This document shows positions 1-10,781 of a stretch of 64,000 nucleotides of DNA, in pieces. Source of the DNA: Rehmannia glutinosa. Taxonomy: Eukaryota; Streptophyta; Magnoliopsida; Lamiales; Orobanchaceae. Numbering within the stretch: the stretch's first letter is position 1; every line of letters begins with the position of its first letter. Below the pieces are notes generated by a model. That model worked only from the letters and a program-made list of their open reading frames with translations, did no database searches and was not told where the DNA came from. The stretch spans positions 15,914,441 to 15,978,440 of the forward strand of contig CM071925.1 in the NCBI GenBank assembly GCA_016081115.2, given 5' to 3'. Both the position numbers and the translations under genes were made by a program.

Positions 1-180
1 GATCATTTTGTTGATGATGACTTCTCCAATTTCTCCATTTCCAAGCATTGTGGCTTTCCCATTTTTGAAAGTGTCTTTCTCTTGGAAAATCATCTTGTTG
101 ATGTTGTCTTTGCCATTTCCAAGGATTTTGTTCTTCCCATTTTTGATTATTTCCTCTTCTTGGAAAGTGACTTTGTTGAA
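1..180 (-). repeat. Tandem repeat in the Gag C-terminal tail
   Basis: The segment after the zinc knuckle is built from about two and a half imperfect units of 78-87 bp, visible as the recurring plus-strand phrase TTGTTGATG or TTGTTGAA after TGGAAA. In protein each unit carries the pattern F-P-R...Q-K-W-E...W-K-W. The repeats keep the reading frame. Confidence 0.6.
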
Positions 181-1378
181 AATATTTTCTCCTTGGATCA
201 AATGAATTGGTCATTTGATGTCTTTTTGGCGGTATGAATTTTCTCCGATTATTATTCCGCCGGGTACCTAATAAAACATTATTTTGTGGTAACCTCAAGT
301 GCTTGGGTCCTTTAGGATTAGCTTTGGGACTTTTAGGTCCCCAACAATAATTTGAGCTATTTCTAGCCCGACAAGTATTAACCGCATGACGCTTTTTACC
401 GCAATAAAAGCAAGTAATGATTCTAGGAGCATAATGACCAACATGCTTAGAGACTTGATTCCTTTTCATATGATTGACAACATTAAACTTATGATCAAGT
501 TCTAGTTTCGAATTATCACAACAATCAACAATATCGGTCATATCATTTGTACTCAAGTTGGATTTAGATAAATCCTTTTTCATGCCTTCAATATTCTCAA
601 CAAGAGTACTATTTTCTCTTTCAAGGTTTCTAACCTTGTCAAGTGTGGTGGTGTGAGCACATGATAGTGATTCATAGGAAGTAAATAAACCATCCTTATC
701 AATTTTCAAAATATTGAATTCCTTTTTCAAATTTTTGTATTTAACAAGTAAATTTTGGAATTCATTTTGAAGATCATCAAAATCATTTTGCAAATCACTA
801 TAATTATTTTGAATAACAATATCATAAGAAGTAGAGGGTTTAAGACATACCTCGTTTTCTTCTTCGATGCCCATAAAACAATATTCAACTTCTTCATAGT
901 TGGAAGTTGTAAGAGGTTTGTTCCTTAGATTTGAGCTTGTATCCCTTTGAGAAGTAGATGTTTTTGTTTGACTCCTTTCATTTGCAAATACTCCATAGAT
1001 GGCTTCTAATTTTTGCCATACTTCATGTGTCGATCGAATTCCTACAATATGTTCATATTCCTTATTAGTAAATGAATAATACAAAATATTGAGAGCTTTA
1101 CCGTTTAAGGAGATGATTTTCTTCTCTTCATCATTGAGCTCTTTGGAGCCTTTGGAGGTGTGTGGTGTGTTTATCATTGGAATGAATTCTCCATTGATGA
1201 TAATGTTCCATAAATCGAACCCGCAACCTTGTAGATAACATTCCATTATTTCTTTCCAAAATATAAAATTTTTGGAATCAAATAGAGGTGGCTTGGTGGT
1301 GGAGGTGCCGGTAAGATAAGCTTCGTTCGTAGCCGACGATCGTTTCTCTTCACTCGCAATGTGAAACGAGCTTGCCAA
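1..1378 (-). CDS. Sirevirus-like Copia Gag, partial
   Basis: Nucleocapsid/capsid protein of a Copia retrotransposon, reading leftwards and open up to the window edge. The N-terminal half has the UBN2/DUF4219-type pattern (F-W-K-E-I-M-E-C-Y-L then D-L-W-N-I-I). A coiled-coil-like stretch rich in K/E/L/N follows, then a CCHC zinc knuckle CFYCGKKRHAVNTC (C-X2-C-X4-H-X4-C) near 365-405, then a basic tail rich in W, Q, F and R. The frame opens right after the PBS, but its first ATG is at 1246, inside the conserved domain. A TTG at 1376-1378 followed by A-S-S-F sits where a start is expected, so I infer an ATG-to-TTG loss. I translated the whole stretch and found no stop. Pol would lie beyond position 1. 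Confidence 0.8.
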   Translation of the reverse strand, partial: MASSFHIASEEKRSSATNEAYLTGTSTTKPPLFDSKNFIFWKEIMECYLQGCGFDLWNIIINGEFIPMINTPHTSKGSKELNDEEKKIISLNGKALNILYYSFTNKEYEHIVGIRSTHEVWQKLEAIYGVFANERSQTKTSTSQRDTSSNLRNKPLTTSNYEEVEYCFMGIEEENEVCLKPSTSYDIVIQNNYSDLQNDFDDLQNEFQNLLVKYKNLKKEFNILKIDKDGLFTSYESLSCAHTTTLDKVRNLERENSTLVENIEGMKKDLSKSNLSTNDMTDIVDCCDNSKLELDHKFNVVNHMKRNQVSKHVGHYAPRIITCFYCGKKRHAVNTCRARNSSNYCWGPKSPKANPKGPKHLRLPQNNVLLGTRRNNNRRKFIPPKRHQMTNSFDPRRKYFQQSHFPRRGNNQKWEEQNPWKWQRQHQQDDFPRERHFQKWESHNAWKWRNWRSHHQQND

Positions 1379-1386
1379 AGAGTTTG

Positions 1387-1398
1387 GCTCTGATACCA
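1387..1398 (-). other. Primer binding site (tRNA-iMet)
   Basis: On the minus strand the sequence is TGGTATCAGAGC, complementary to the 3' end of plant initiator methionine tRNA, two bases inside the LTR edge. It fixes the element as a minus-strand LTR retrotransposon with its 5' LTR to the right. Confidence 0.92.
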
Positions 1399-1619
1399 CT
1401 TGTAAGTCCAAGCGGCTACGATAATCTAGAGGGGGGGTGAATAAATTATCTCCATCTTTTCTATTTCGCCCTCTTTTTCGAACCAAATGCTCAAATACAA
1501 TAATAAATGTGCGGGATGTAAACAACACGCGTTGATTTATAGTAGTTCAACCCACCTAGGGCCTAATCTACTACCACCCCAGTATATCCGGGATGGATTT
1601 CAAAAAGAAAAAGAATTTT

Positions 1620-1879
1620 ATTAATTACCAAAATTAATACAAATTCAACTTACAACACCTTGAAGAGCACCACACTCTTCTTCAACACCACCTTTGGAGA
1701 TTACCACAATCTCACTTTCAAGATTACCACAATCTTCCTTCAACGGCACCTTGTGAAGATTACCACAATCTTCAACCTTGAAGAATACCAAATTCTTCAA
1801 CCCCTCAATAAGAAGATTACCACAATCTTCTTGCACCTATCACCTAGATCATCAAAGTGTGTTCTTACCACAAGAACAC
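1620..1879 (-). repeat. Array of eight short hairpins in the LTR leader
   Basis: Eight perfect inverted repeats with stems of 6-9 bp. Seven have a 5-nt loop ACCAC or ACCAA on the plus strand (GTGGT/TTGGT in the transcript): 1620-1638 (stem ATTAATT), 1697-1713 (GAGATT), 1720-1736 (AAGATT), 1754-1774 (TGAAGATT), 1778-1800 (TTGAAGAAT), 1810-1832 (AAGAAGATT) and 1859-1879 (GTGTTCTT). The eighth, 1662-1680 (GAAGAG), has a 7-nt loop CACCACA. Stems differ between units, yet both arms change together. Confidence 0.75.
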
Positions 1880-2116
1880 TCACAAGGATATCTTGTGTTT
1901 GAATGATAACCAAGAATCAAGATTACAACTCAAAAATGAATATTACAATTTGAGTGCAAAGTGTAATCAAGAATAGCCTAGACCTCAATGATGTGAAAGT
2001 GATAAGCTAGGCAAATTTACAACAATAATAATAACAATGAAGAACAAATATTTGCTTGAAGTGTATCTTGTTGTGTTGTATCTCAATTGTTGTGTTGGTT
2101 GCTCCAAAAATTCCTC

Positions 2117-2124
2117 TATTTATA
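2117..2124 (-). promoter_or_regulatory. LTR TATA box
   Basis: Minus-strand TATAAATA in a G/A-rich context (CTCCTATAAATAGAGG). Transcription would start about 30 bases further left, near 2085-2095, placing 2085-1401 in the R-U5 leader. Confidence 0.65.
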
Positions 2125-2566
2125 GGAGATGATTGATCAAGCATAGGCTCCTCTTGGGGATTGAAAATCTACAGAAAAATACAATTAAAATCAAGAATAT
2201 AGCTGTTAGAAATCAATCCCACATTTTAAGGAAATTTGTCTGTTGTCAAACGGTCATATTTTTGTTGTCAAAGCACAAGGCGACGGTCGTACAAAAATAG
2301 AAGTTTGAAACGAAGCTACGATAAAATTTACACAGGCGACCGGTCGACGTAGGGTTCGACCGGTCGACTCCGACTCCAACCGGTCCCCCTCATGGGTTTG
2401 GAAGAAAGAAAACGTTCTGTTTCAAGATGAATGTTCAGGTACCGGTCGACGCCCTGGTCGACCGGTCAACCTGACCGTTTTTCACTTCCGTCTCATTTTT
2501 TGTTCCAAAATCATCTTCAGGTACGGGTTGCCCTATATGGCGACCGGTTGACCTTGAGACAGAAAA

Positions 2567-2860
2567 GTTGTCCAATTTTTGTCGAATATAAAACCCAAGA
2601 AATACTCAGAAAATTTAGTAAAAACATTTTAAACCAATCGGAAGTATTTAGACAACATTTAGGAACCTTGTTTAGAAGTAAAAACATATAAACATAAAAT
2701 CATTACAAGTGTTGTCCAATTTTATCTAAAGTAAAACTTGAAGAAATACTCCGGAAAATATTAAAACCATTTTAAATCATTTAGGAGTATTTGGACAACA
2801 ACTAAAAACGTTGTTTTGGTGTAAAAATAAAATCATCAAAATTAAGATAAAAACATGTAT
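2567..2860. repeat. Imperfect tandem duplication in U3 (about 144 bp unit)
   Basis: Two copies, starting at GTTGTCCAATTT at 2567 and 2711, each followed by AAGAAATACTC, a run around ACCATTTTAAA, GTATTT(A/G)GACAACA and a closing AAAAACAT. They are diverged but colinear. Confidence 0.7.
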
Positions 2861-2866
2861 CAAACA

Positions 2867-4055
2867 ATGTGTACCACCGACCCGAATTTGGCTTGGGCTT
2901 GAGCTTGAGCTTGCTAAAAACTTATCTTTTTGGACAAAAAATATTTCAAATTGATTACTAATTTATTTATTTTTTGGTCCTAAAATCCTGAAAACTGATC
3001 AGAAATTCTGTTGTGTTGGTCTAGAACTATATTCAAAAGCTACACACGCGCAACTGTTCAGCATGGGCAATCCTAAATCTAATTTTTGTCAAACAGGTAT
3101 GTATGTTGGTGCCAAATATCACACCTTCTGGACTGGCATCCTGCTGGTTTAAACTTGTTCCTATTCAAGCAGCCAGTTTCCAAAGGTTAGTGTCTGTTCA
3201 AACACAATCCTTAAGTGTTTATAAAAAAAGCCTCTGCTCGAAAATCCACACCATTCAACAAGCATTTTCTGCATATAATTCTTTGCTCCATTCTTATCTC
3301 AAAATTATGAAATACTTAATAGTTTGTTGTGGTTTATTACTTGTAAATGCTGCTAAATACACCTAGAAGCCATTTTATCTTAAAGACGATTGCAAGAACA
3401 ATTAAGTACTTGCACATGGGGTAATTTCGAATATTAGTCTCGGTTTTACGATGTTATCCCGTTATTCTGCCCATTTTTCAAGCAGATGATCACCAGTTTT
3501 CTAACAAATATTTATACTAAAATCTATAATTTTATTCAAACAAATAAGTTTATTTCAATGTTTTCTATATTTACCACAAGTAAAAGTATAAAATTAAATG
3601 TAAAGTCAACTATTAGTTTAAATTATACGAGCTTACTCACGAGTTTAGTAACAAGCCTTCTAAAGAGCTAACCATCTTATGAGTCGAATATCTTTAAACT
3701 TGAGTTTGATTCATTTAATTTAATGAGTCTCATTAAAAAAATTAGCGAGTCTCATTAAATGAGTTCAACTAAAATTTTATGGAGTTAAGCTTCGGATAGC
3801 TCACGAGTTATTTGATTCATTTGCAGCCCTAATTTTGATCATGGAAACTACTCCTTAAAATGTTATAAAATATTATTAGGAGATAATTAATGATTTGAGA
3901 AGGTCTTTCCTATCAACAATTCAAACTAATTTGTCTTAGTCACCTTCGACATTAAAAACTTAGGTCGAAATGTAGTATTAGTGATGGAACGAAATGTATG
4001 ATGAGAAAGATAGACATGTGGAAGAATGGAACAATCTTTTATAATCTGTTGATTT
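2867..4055. other. Spacer without recognisable genes
   Basis: AT-rich, no convincing coding sequence. Positions about 3680-3830 contain repeated 'GAGTCTCATT(A)AA' phrases ending in CATTTGCAGCCCTA, reminiscent of one end of a common plant MITE, but I could not find the opposite end. The last about 65 bases (3990-4055) belong to the dispersed repeat described at 12105-12240. Confidence 0.5.
3990..4055 (+). repeat. Dispersed repeat copy 1, left half
   Basis: The phrase GATGAGAAAGATAGACATGTGGAAGAATGGAACAATC... is interrupted at 4055 by the Copia element and continues at 10782. Together the halves match an uninterrupted copy at 12105-12240, by eye roughly 75-80% identical. Confidence 0.6.
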
Positions 4056-5245
4056 TATTGGGTAAAATATGTGGAAGGTTTCTGTTTTGGAAGAAAATGG
4101 CTAAGTGTTTAGGATTAGTCGAGGCCTGATTTAGAATCAGTCTCCGTAAGACGAAAACGCCCCGTATACAAGTGCTAATGGTTCCGGCGCACGTCCCTAA
4201 GATACAACGACTATTTTAGTTTCGAGTTTACATCACATGCAAACCCGAAACACAACGAACTACAAAGTGTTTTTCTGACTTTCAAGCTACAAAGGAAGGT
4301 AATGATCAAGATGCTTTGAATGCAGAATGACCGGTTAATATCTGATAGTTTTCGTGTGTCAATTCATTAGTAGGGACGTTAATAATATAGGCAAGCAAGT
4401 GCCCGTATGGAAAATCACGTCTGTAGGCTCGAAAAGGTACATTTTCACTGAACAGACTTTTTGCTCGTTCGCACGACTCGGAGCACGCCGTGCGCTGCCA
4501 AGTATTTGGGGGGCACAAAGTCTCAAGAGGAGCATGACCGTGCTCGGCCGTCGCGCGCCACTTCGAACCTTTGCGGCAGGGAGCACGACCCAACCACACG
4601 GGCCGTGCTCCCGCCCGTGCGCGGGGCCGAAACTTTCCCAGTTGAAATCTAATTTAATTAATTAGAAAAATTAATTAAATCCATTTAATTTAATTAATTA
4701 CAAAAATTAGTTAATTAATTATTTTTGAAGGTTTTTGGTCCAAAAAGAATAAGGGCCTTGAAGTCCAAGCCCAAGCCCAGGCCCAGACCCGTGACCTTCA
4801 ACCCACGACCCACGACCCGGGCCGAGCCGGCCGGCGGGCGAACGACGGCGGCGGCGCGCGCGTGTGTGCTTTGAACCAACCCACAAGCATGTAGGTCCTC
4901 ACCCCTTTAAAAACTTGGGTGCCCCGAAGGGCCCAAACCCATATGTCCAACTTGGGATATATTAAGTGTGCAACTTTGCCTCATTTTTCCTATGTGGGAT
5001 GGAGCATCTCTCCTCCCCCACATTTTCCATTTTCCATACCATTTATTTGTATTAAGTGGCTAACTTCTAGCATTAATTTCTCATTCACCCGGAATTGGTT
5101 TTGAGAAATTCCAAATGCTATTCTCATATACTGTTTTAGTAGAAGTTTTACAAATAATTTAATTCCATTTGTCACAAATGGAAACCACTTAATTATTTGG
5201 TCAAAATCGGGTCAACACCCATTTCTCAAGACCAAATTTCCAACA
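4056..5245 (-). repeat. 3' LTR of the Copia element
   Basis: 1190 bp. Nearly colinear with 9640-10781 except in two GC-rich segments, about 4440-4600 and 4780-4865, where the copies differ by substitutions and indels. Contains a long AT stretch of TTAATTAATT repeats around 4650-4720. Confidence 0.88.
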
Positions 5246-5254
5246 ATCCCCCAC
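5246..5254 (-). other. Polypurine tract of the Copia element
   Basis: Minus strand GTGGGGGAT immediately precedes the TGTTGG start of the 3' LTR, the standard position for plus-strand priming. Confidence 0.85.
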
Positions 5255-5746
5255 ATGAATGAAATTAATGCATGGGTGTATGCAGATTCGCTTGAAAGTC
5301 TCGGCGAATCGTTATTGCATCAGGATAGGTAGCTTATGGTTTTGAACCTTCCTTAGTAAAATACTATCGGATTTACTAGCTGCTTAGTGACGCGATGTCT
5401 TGAACTACTCAGCCGTTTGTGTAAACCAAGACAACAGTACTTACACAATAACAACTCTAACACTTGTTGTTCTCACGTTGTGTCCATTTCGGCCCTGAAC
5501 CATATCTTAGGTTCATAAGTGTTTCTTTTGAAGCGGCCATTACTTCTCACTTTCGGTATAGGAATCATTAAGAGTCTTAAACTTAACCTCACCACATTCA
5601 ACAGGTTTACATACACTTGGATGTATCGAGAATGAGCTAACACATTTTCCAAGTGTTCAGCTGAACATTCATAACTTAGTTGTCTCATTGAATCAATGTC
5701 TTGGGATCTCCAATTCACAAGGTTGGGTTACCGCTATGAACATTCT
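5255..5746 (-). other. 3' untranslated region of the Copia element
   Basis: Between the pol stop at 5747 and the polypurine tract. A minus-strand frame of 81 codons exists here but shows no family similarity I recognise. Confidence 0.5.
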
Positions 5747-8700
5747 TTAAGTTGTGGATTTCAAATCCATTCCCCTTAACAGTTTATACAGTTGATCTCG
5801 ATTTATGCCTTTCGTAAGCGGATCCGCAAGGTTTTCCTTTGACTTCACGTAGTCAACCGAAATAACCCCATTCGAAATCAACTGTCTAATGGTATTGTGT
5901 CTACGACGTATATGTCTAGACTTACCATTATACATACTACTTTGGGCCCTTCCGATTGCTGATTGACTATCACAGTTTATCATAACAGCAGGCAGAGGCT
6001 TATTCCAACAAGGAATATCCTCTAAGAAGTTTCTAAGCCATTCCGCTTCTTCTCCAGCTTTATCCAAAGCAATGAACTCGAATTCCATAGTGGATCGAGC
6101 TATGCACGTCTGCTTAGAAGACTTCCACGACACCGCTCCTCCACCTATTGTGAAAACAAATCCACTTGTGGACTTGAAGTCTTTTGTGTCTGATATCCAA
6201 TTGCCATCACAGTATCCTTCTTATACTGCTGGATATCTTGTATAAAGTATTCCATAGTTCATGGTATACTTTGGGTTACTTGTGAACCTAATCAGTTTAC
6301 TCACTGAATATGCAATGTCTGGTCGTGTACAATTCGTTAAGTACATCAGACTCCCAATTACCCTTGCATATTCCAGCTGAGAAACTGGTTCGCCTCTATT
6401 CTTGGCCAAGTGTAGACTTAGATCTATAGGTGTCTTAGCCGGAGCGCTATTAAAAGCATTAAACCTTCTGAGTATGCTTTCGACATAATGGGACTGTGAC
6501 AAGACAATTCCATCTGAAGTCCTAGAGATTTTAATCCCTAATATAACATCAGATAATCACATATCCTTCATGTCAAAGTTCTTCTTCAACATGTTCTTAG
6601 TATTCATGATTAAATCACGACTACTCCCCATGATCAACATATCATCCACATAAAGGCATACTATGACGTAATCATTTGTAGTGCCTTTAATGTAGACACA
6701 CTTGTCACATTCATTGATCTTGAAACCGTCTGACTTCATAATCGAGTCAAATTTTTCATGCCATTGCTTAGGTGCTTGTTTTAGTCCATAAAGTGACTTA
6801 ACAAGTTTACACACCTTTCGCTCTTGACCGGGTGCAACGTACCCCTCAGGTTGTTCCATATAAATCTCCTCTTCAAGCTCACCATTCAAGAAGGCAGTTT
6901 TAACGTCCATTTGATGAATCTCAAGGTTATGCAAAGCTGCAATAGCAATGAGAACACGAATGGACGTAATCCTCGTGGCAGGAGAATATGTATCAAAGAA
7001 GTCATATTCCTCCTTTTGTCTAAACCCTTTAGCTACCAATCGGGCTTTATACTTGTCGATAGATCCATCTGCTTTATATTTCCTTTTAAGGATCCACTTG
7101 CATCCCAAAGGTTTGCAACCCGGTGGGAGATCAACCAACTCCCAAGTGTGATTTTGCATGATGGAATCTGTCTCATTATTGATAGCTTCTTTCCAGAGAG
7201 GAGCTTCTTGACTAGACAAGGCTTCTTGAATAGTTTGGGGTTCGTTTTCTAACATATAGGTCAGAAAATCAGGACCAAAAGACTTAGCTACTTTTGTCCT
7301 TTTACTGCGTCTTGGTTCCTCTTCATCATCACTTTAAGGTAACCTTGCAGTATCATAAGTCTGTTTACTCGAACTTTCTTCTTTCCGTTCTTTGTTCGGA
7401 AAGATATTCTCGAAGAATACAACATTCCTTGATTCAATGATCATACCTTCATTTATATCAGGAATTGCGGACTTGTACACTAAAAAGCGATATGCACTAC
7501 TATTGTTTGCATATCCAATGAAAGCACAATCGATCGTCTTCGGACTGATTCTAACTTGTTTCGGCTTAGGTACTTCAACTTTAGCCAAACACCCCCACAC
7601 TTTGAGGTATTTATATGATGGTTTACGTCCCTTCCATAACTCATATGGAGTTTCGTTTTTACCTTTGTGTGGGATCTTATTAAGAATGTAGTTTGCATAA
7701 AGTATGGATTCCCCCCACAAGTTTTGGGGTAAGCCAGAACTTATGAACATCGCATTCATCATTTCCTTAAGAGTATGATTTTTGCGTTCTGCAACACCAT
7801 TTGATTGAGGTGAGTAAGGTGCAGTCGTTTGATGAATTATACCCGCTTCTGAGCAAAATTTCTCAAACGGAGCAACATACTCTCCGCCTCTATCACTTCG
7901 AATCATCTTAATTTTAAAATTAAGCTGATTTACAATTTCATTCTTATAAGTCTTAAAAGCTAATAAAGCTTCATCTTTGCTTTTCAAGAGATACACATAA
8001 CAATATCTTGTGCAATCGTCTATAAACGTTATGAAGTACTTTTTCCCACCTCGAGTTTGCACAAGTTTTAAATCACACACATCTGTATGAATTAATTCGA
8101 GTGGTTTGGTACTTCTCGTTACCGAATGAAACGGTGCTTTGGCCAATTTTACTTCAACACAAATTTCGCATTTGTCTTGTGAATCGGTTTTAAACGTAGG
8201 TACTAATTCTAGATTCACTAACTTTTTAATTGTGTTGAAGTTTACGTGTCCTAATCTATCATGCCATAAATTAGAACAATCCAACAAGTAAATAGAAGTA
8301 ACGTTTTTATTCTTCGCATCTTGGCGGAAAACAGACATTACAGACATTTTAAACAGGCCCTTGTCAAGGTAACCTTTACATAAAAACTGACCATTCTTGG
8401 TCATTACAAACTTGTCAGACTCAAACACTAGTCTAAACCTGGCCTTGCTAAGCAAAGGACCGGAAACCAAATTCTTGCGGATGTCCGGGACATGCAGCAC
8501 ATCCACAAGTGTAAGCTCCTTCCCGGAAGTCATCTTGAGCACCACTTTTCCAAGCCCAACGATGTTGGAAGTCGAAGAGTTCCCTACGAACAACTTCCTT
8601 CCATTAATCGGAGTGTAGGAGGAGAACATCTCCTTGTCGGCACAAATGTGACGAGTAGCCCCTGTATCTATCCACCACTCCCTTAGGTTATCCACCATAT

Positions 8701-9573
8701 TGGCTTCAAACACAACGGCGGTGAGATCGAGCTCCGACATGTCGATTGGAACCGACTTGTCCTCCGTCACATTGGCTTGTTGGTTGCCAACTTGATTGCC
8801 CTTCTTCGGGTGTCGGCAATCTTTCGCCATGTGGTTCGGTTTGCCACAGTTGTAGCAATTACCCTTGAACTTTTTGGCCTTTCCTTTTTCCTTCCCGAAG
8901 TGCTTGCGTTTCTTGCTAGTGCCCGATTCTGAAAGACTAGCCTTAGCCTCCATTCCAGACTTGCTGGATTTCACATCTGATTTTCGGTTGTCTTCTTTGA
9001 TGCGAAGCCGAACAATCAGATCCTCAAGTCCCATCTCTTTGCGCTTGTGCTTGAGGTAGTTTTTGAAATCCTTCCATAATGGCGACAACTTTTCGATAAT
9101 TGCAGTCATTTGAAAGGATTCATTTAAAATCATCCCTTCAGACACTAAGTCGTGAAGGATGATTTGAATCTCCTGAAATTGGCTGATCACCATCTTGGTG
9201 TCAACCATCTTGTACTCCAGAAATTTGCCGACAACAAATTTCTTTGTGCCGGCATCTTTCGTCTTGTACTTCTTCTCCAAGGACTCCCACAGTTCCTTGG
9301 ATGTCTTGAACGTACTATAGACGTTGTAGAGAGTGTCGTCTAGCCAGTACAAGACGTAGTTGCGACATAAAAAATCGCTGTTATGCCAAGCATCCACAAT
9401 GATTCTCCGGTTGTTGTCAACTTCATCATCTCCAACGGCAGTAGGGGGGTCGTCTTTCAGAAAACGAGCCAACCCCAAGGTGGTGAGGTAGAACAGTATC
9501 TTCTGTTGCCAACGCTTGAAGTCGGCACCGAGAACTTGGGCGACTTTTACGCCGTGAGCGGAGCGCCAACCAT
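5747..9573 (-). pseudogene. Copia gag-pol polyprotein, broken
   Basis: Domains in order: Gag (UBN2 type) with knuckle CYNCGKPNHMAKDC; aspartic protease WWIDTGATRHIC; integrase with HHCC-type finger (HDRLGH...CEIC) and DDE residues in IHTDVCD, MIRSDRGGEY and PQSNGVAERKN; RT with YVDD (LYVDDMLIMG); RNase H ending SKENLADPLTKG. Three in-frame stops interrupt one continuous frame: TAA at 7334-7336 between integrase and RT, TGA at 6557-6559 after YVDD, TAA at 6221-6223 before RNase H. The expected start (ATG at 9571-9573) is in another frame from codon 9478 onward, so one frameshift near 9500-9550 is inferred. No other frameshift is seen, which suggests decay mainly by point mutation. Confidence 0.88.
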
Positions 9574-9639
9574 AGGTGTGAAAGATATCGAATCGATGCC
9601 ATCATCTTCAAATGTAAAATGCACTTTTTCGCTTGCGAT

Positions 9640-10781
9640 TGTTGGGTAAAATATGTGGAAGGTTTCTGTTTGGAAGAAAATGTCTAAGTGTTTAGGATTA
9701 GTCGAGGCCTGATTTAGAATCAGTCTCCGCAAGACGAAAACGCCCCTATACAAGTGCTAACATTTCCGGCGCATGTCCTTAAGATACAACGACTATTTCA
9801 GTTTCTAGTTTACAGCACTTACAAACCCGAAACACAACGAACTACAAAGTGTTTTTCTGACTTTCAAGCTACAAAGGAAGGTAATGATCAAGATGCTTTG
9901 AATGCAGAATGACCGGTTAATATCTGATAATTTTCGTGTGTCAATTCATCAGTAGGGACGTTAATAATATAGGCAAGCAAGTGCCCGTACGGAAAATCGC
10001 GTTTGTATGCTCGAAAAGGCTCATTTTCACGGAACAGACGCACTGTCGAGCGCCGACGACCGGAGCACGGGCCGTGGCCCTGCCCCATGTGGCCAAGGCA
10101 CAAAGTCTCGGCAGGGAGCACGACCCGTGGTCCAGCCCGTGCGCCACTTCGAACCTTTGCGGCAGGGAGCACGACCCGACCACACGGGCCGTGCTCTCGC
10201 CCGTGCGCGAGGCCGAAACTTTCCCAGTTGAAATCTGATTTAATTAATTACAAAAATTAATTAAATCCATTTAATTTAATTAATTATAAAAATTAATTAA
10301 TTAATTATTTTTAAATATTTTTTGTCCAAAAAGAATAAGTGCCTTGAAGCCTAAGCCCAAGCCCAGGCCAGCGACCCACGATATGGGCGGCGCGCGCGTG
10401 TGTTCTTTGAACCAAACCGACAAGCATGTAGGCCCTCACCCCTTTAAAAACTTGGGTGCCCCGAAGGGCCCAAACCCATATGTCCAACTTGGGATATATT
10501 AAGTGTGCAACTTTGCCTCCTTTTTCCTATGTGGGATGGAGCATCTCTCCTCCCCCAAATTTTCCATTTTCCATACCATTTATTTGTATTAAGTGGCTAA
10601 CTACTAGCATTAATTTCTTATTCACCCGGAATCGGTTTTGAGAAATTCCAAATGCTATTCTCATCTACTCTCTTAGTAGAATTTTACAAATAATTTAATT
10701 TCATTTATCACAAATGGAAACCACTTAATTATTTGGTCAAAATCGGGTCAACACCCATTTATCAAGACCAAATTTCCAACA
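9640..10781 (-). repeat. 5' LTR of the Copia element
   Basis: 1142 bp with intact TG...CA ends. The GC-rich block 10035-10215 holds repeated GAGCACG/CGTGCTC words able to pair. No clear tRNA primer binding site follows its inner edge: the minus strand continues ATCGCAAGCG rather than TGGTATCAGAGC. Confidence 0.88.

Larger units (their letters stand above)
1401..2866 (-). repeat. 5' LTR of the Sirevirus-like element
   Basis: The inner edge is fixed by the PBS; the LTR ends in ACA on the minus strand. Close to it is the C-run/CTCTAG motif (plus strand CTAGAGGGGGGGTGAATA) that I associate with Sirevirus LTRs. The outer edge is tentative: the minus strand could begin with TGTTTGATAC at 2866. The partner LTR is outside the window, so the boundary cannot be tested. 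The LTR contains a TATA box at 2117-2124, a hairpin array in the transcribed leader and a 144 bp tandem duplication in U3. Confidence 0.6.
4056..10781 (-). mobile_element. Copia LTR retrotransposon (Tork/Tnt1-like), full length but inactive
   Basis: Two LTRs (4056-5245 and 9640-10781) with matching ends TGTTGG...CCAACA flank a minus-strand gag-pol region. The leftmost LTR begins TA instead of TG, a point change. A polypurine tract adjoins the left LTR. Target duplication is GATTT at 4051-4055 and TATTT after 10781 (4 of 5 matching); the sister locus near 12160 (TTGATTCGTTCAC) shows the empty-site form. The Tork assignment rests on the WIDTGA protease, the CYNCGKPNHMAKDC knuckle and the LYVDDM RT motif and is less certain than Copia itself. 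Confidence 0.9.

Noticed and set aside
1620..1879. CRISPR-like array
   Set aside because: Repeat units differ in stem sequence and spacing is irregular; the context is a plant LTR. A family of hairpins explains it better.
2431..2691. 86-codon frame in the Sirevirus LTR
   Set aside because: Lies in U3 on the strand opposite the element, spans the GACCGGTCGAC-type repeats and the tandem duplication; not protein-like.
3103..3366. 87-codon plus-strand frame
   Set aside because: Low-complexity composition, no motif, no promoter, in decayed spacer.
3680..3830. MITE with CATTTGCAGCCCTA end
   Set aside because: No matching opposite terminus or target duplication found.
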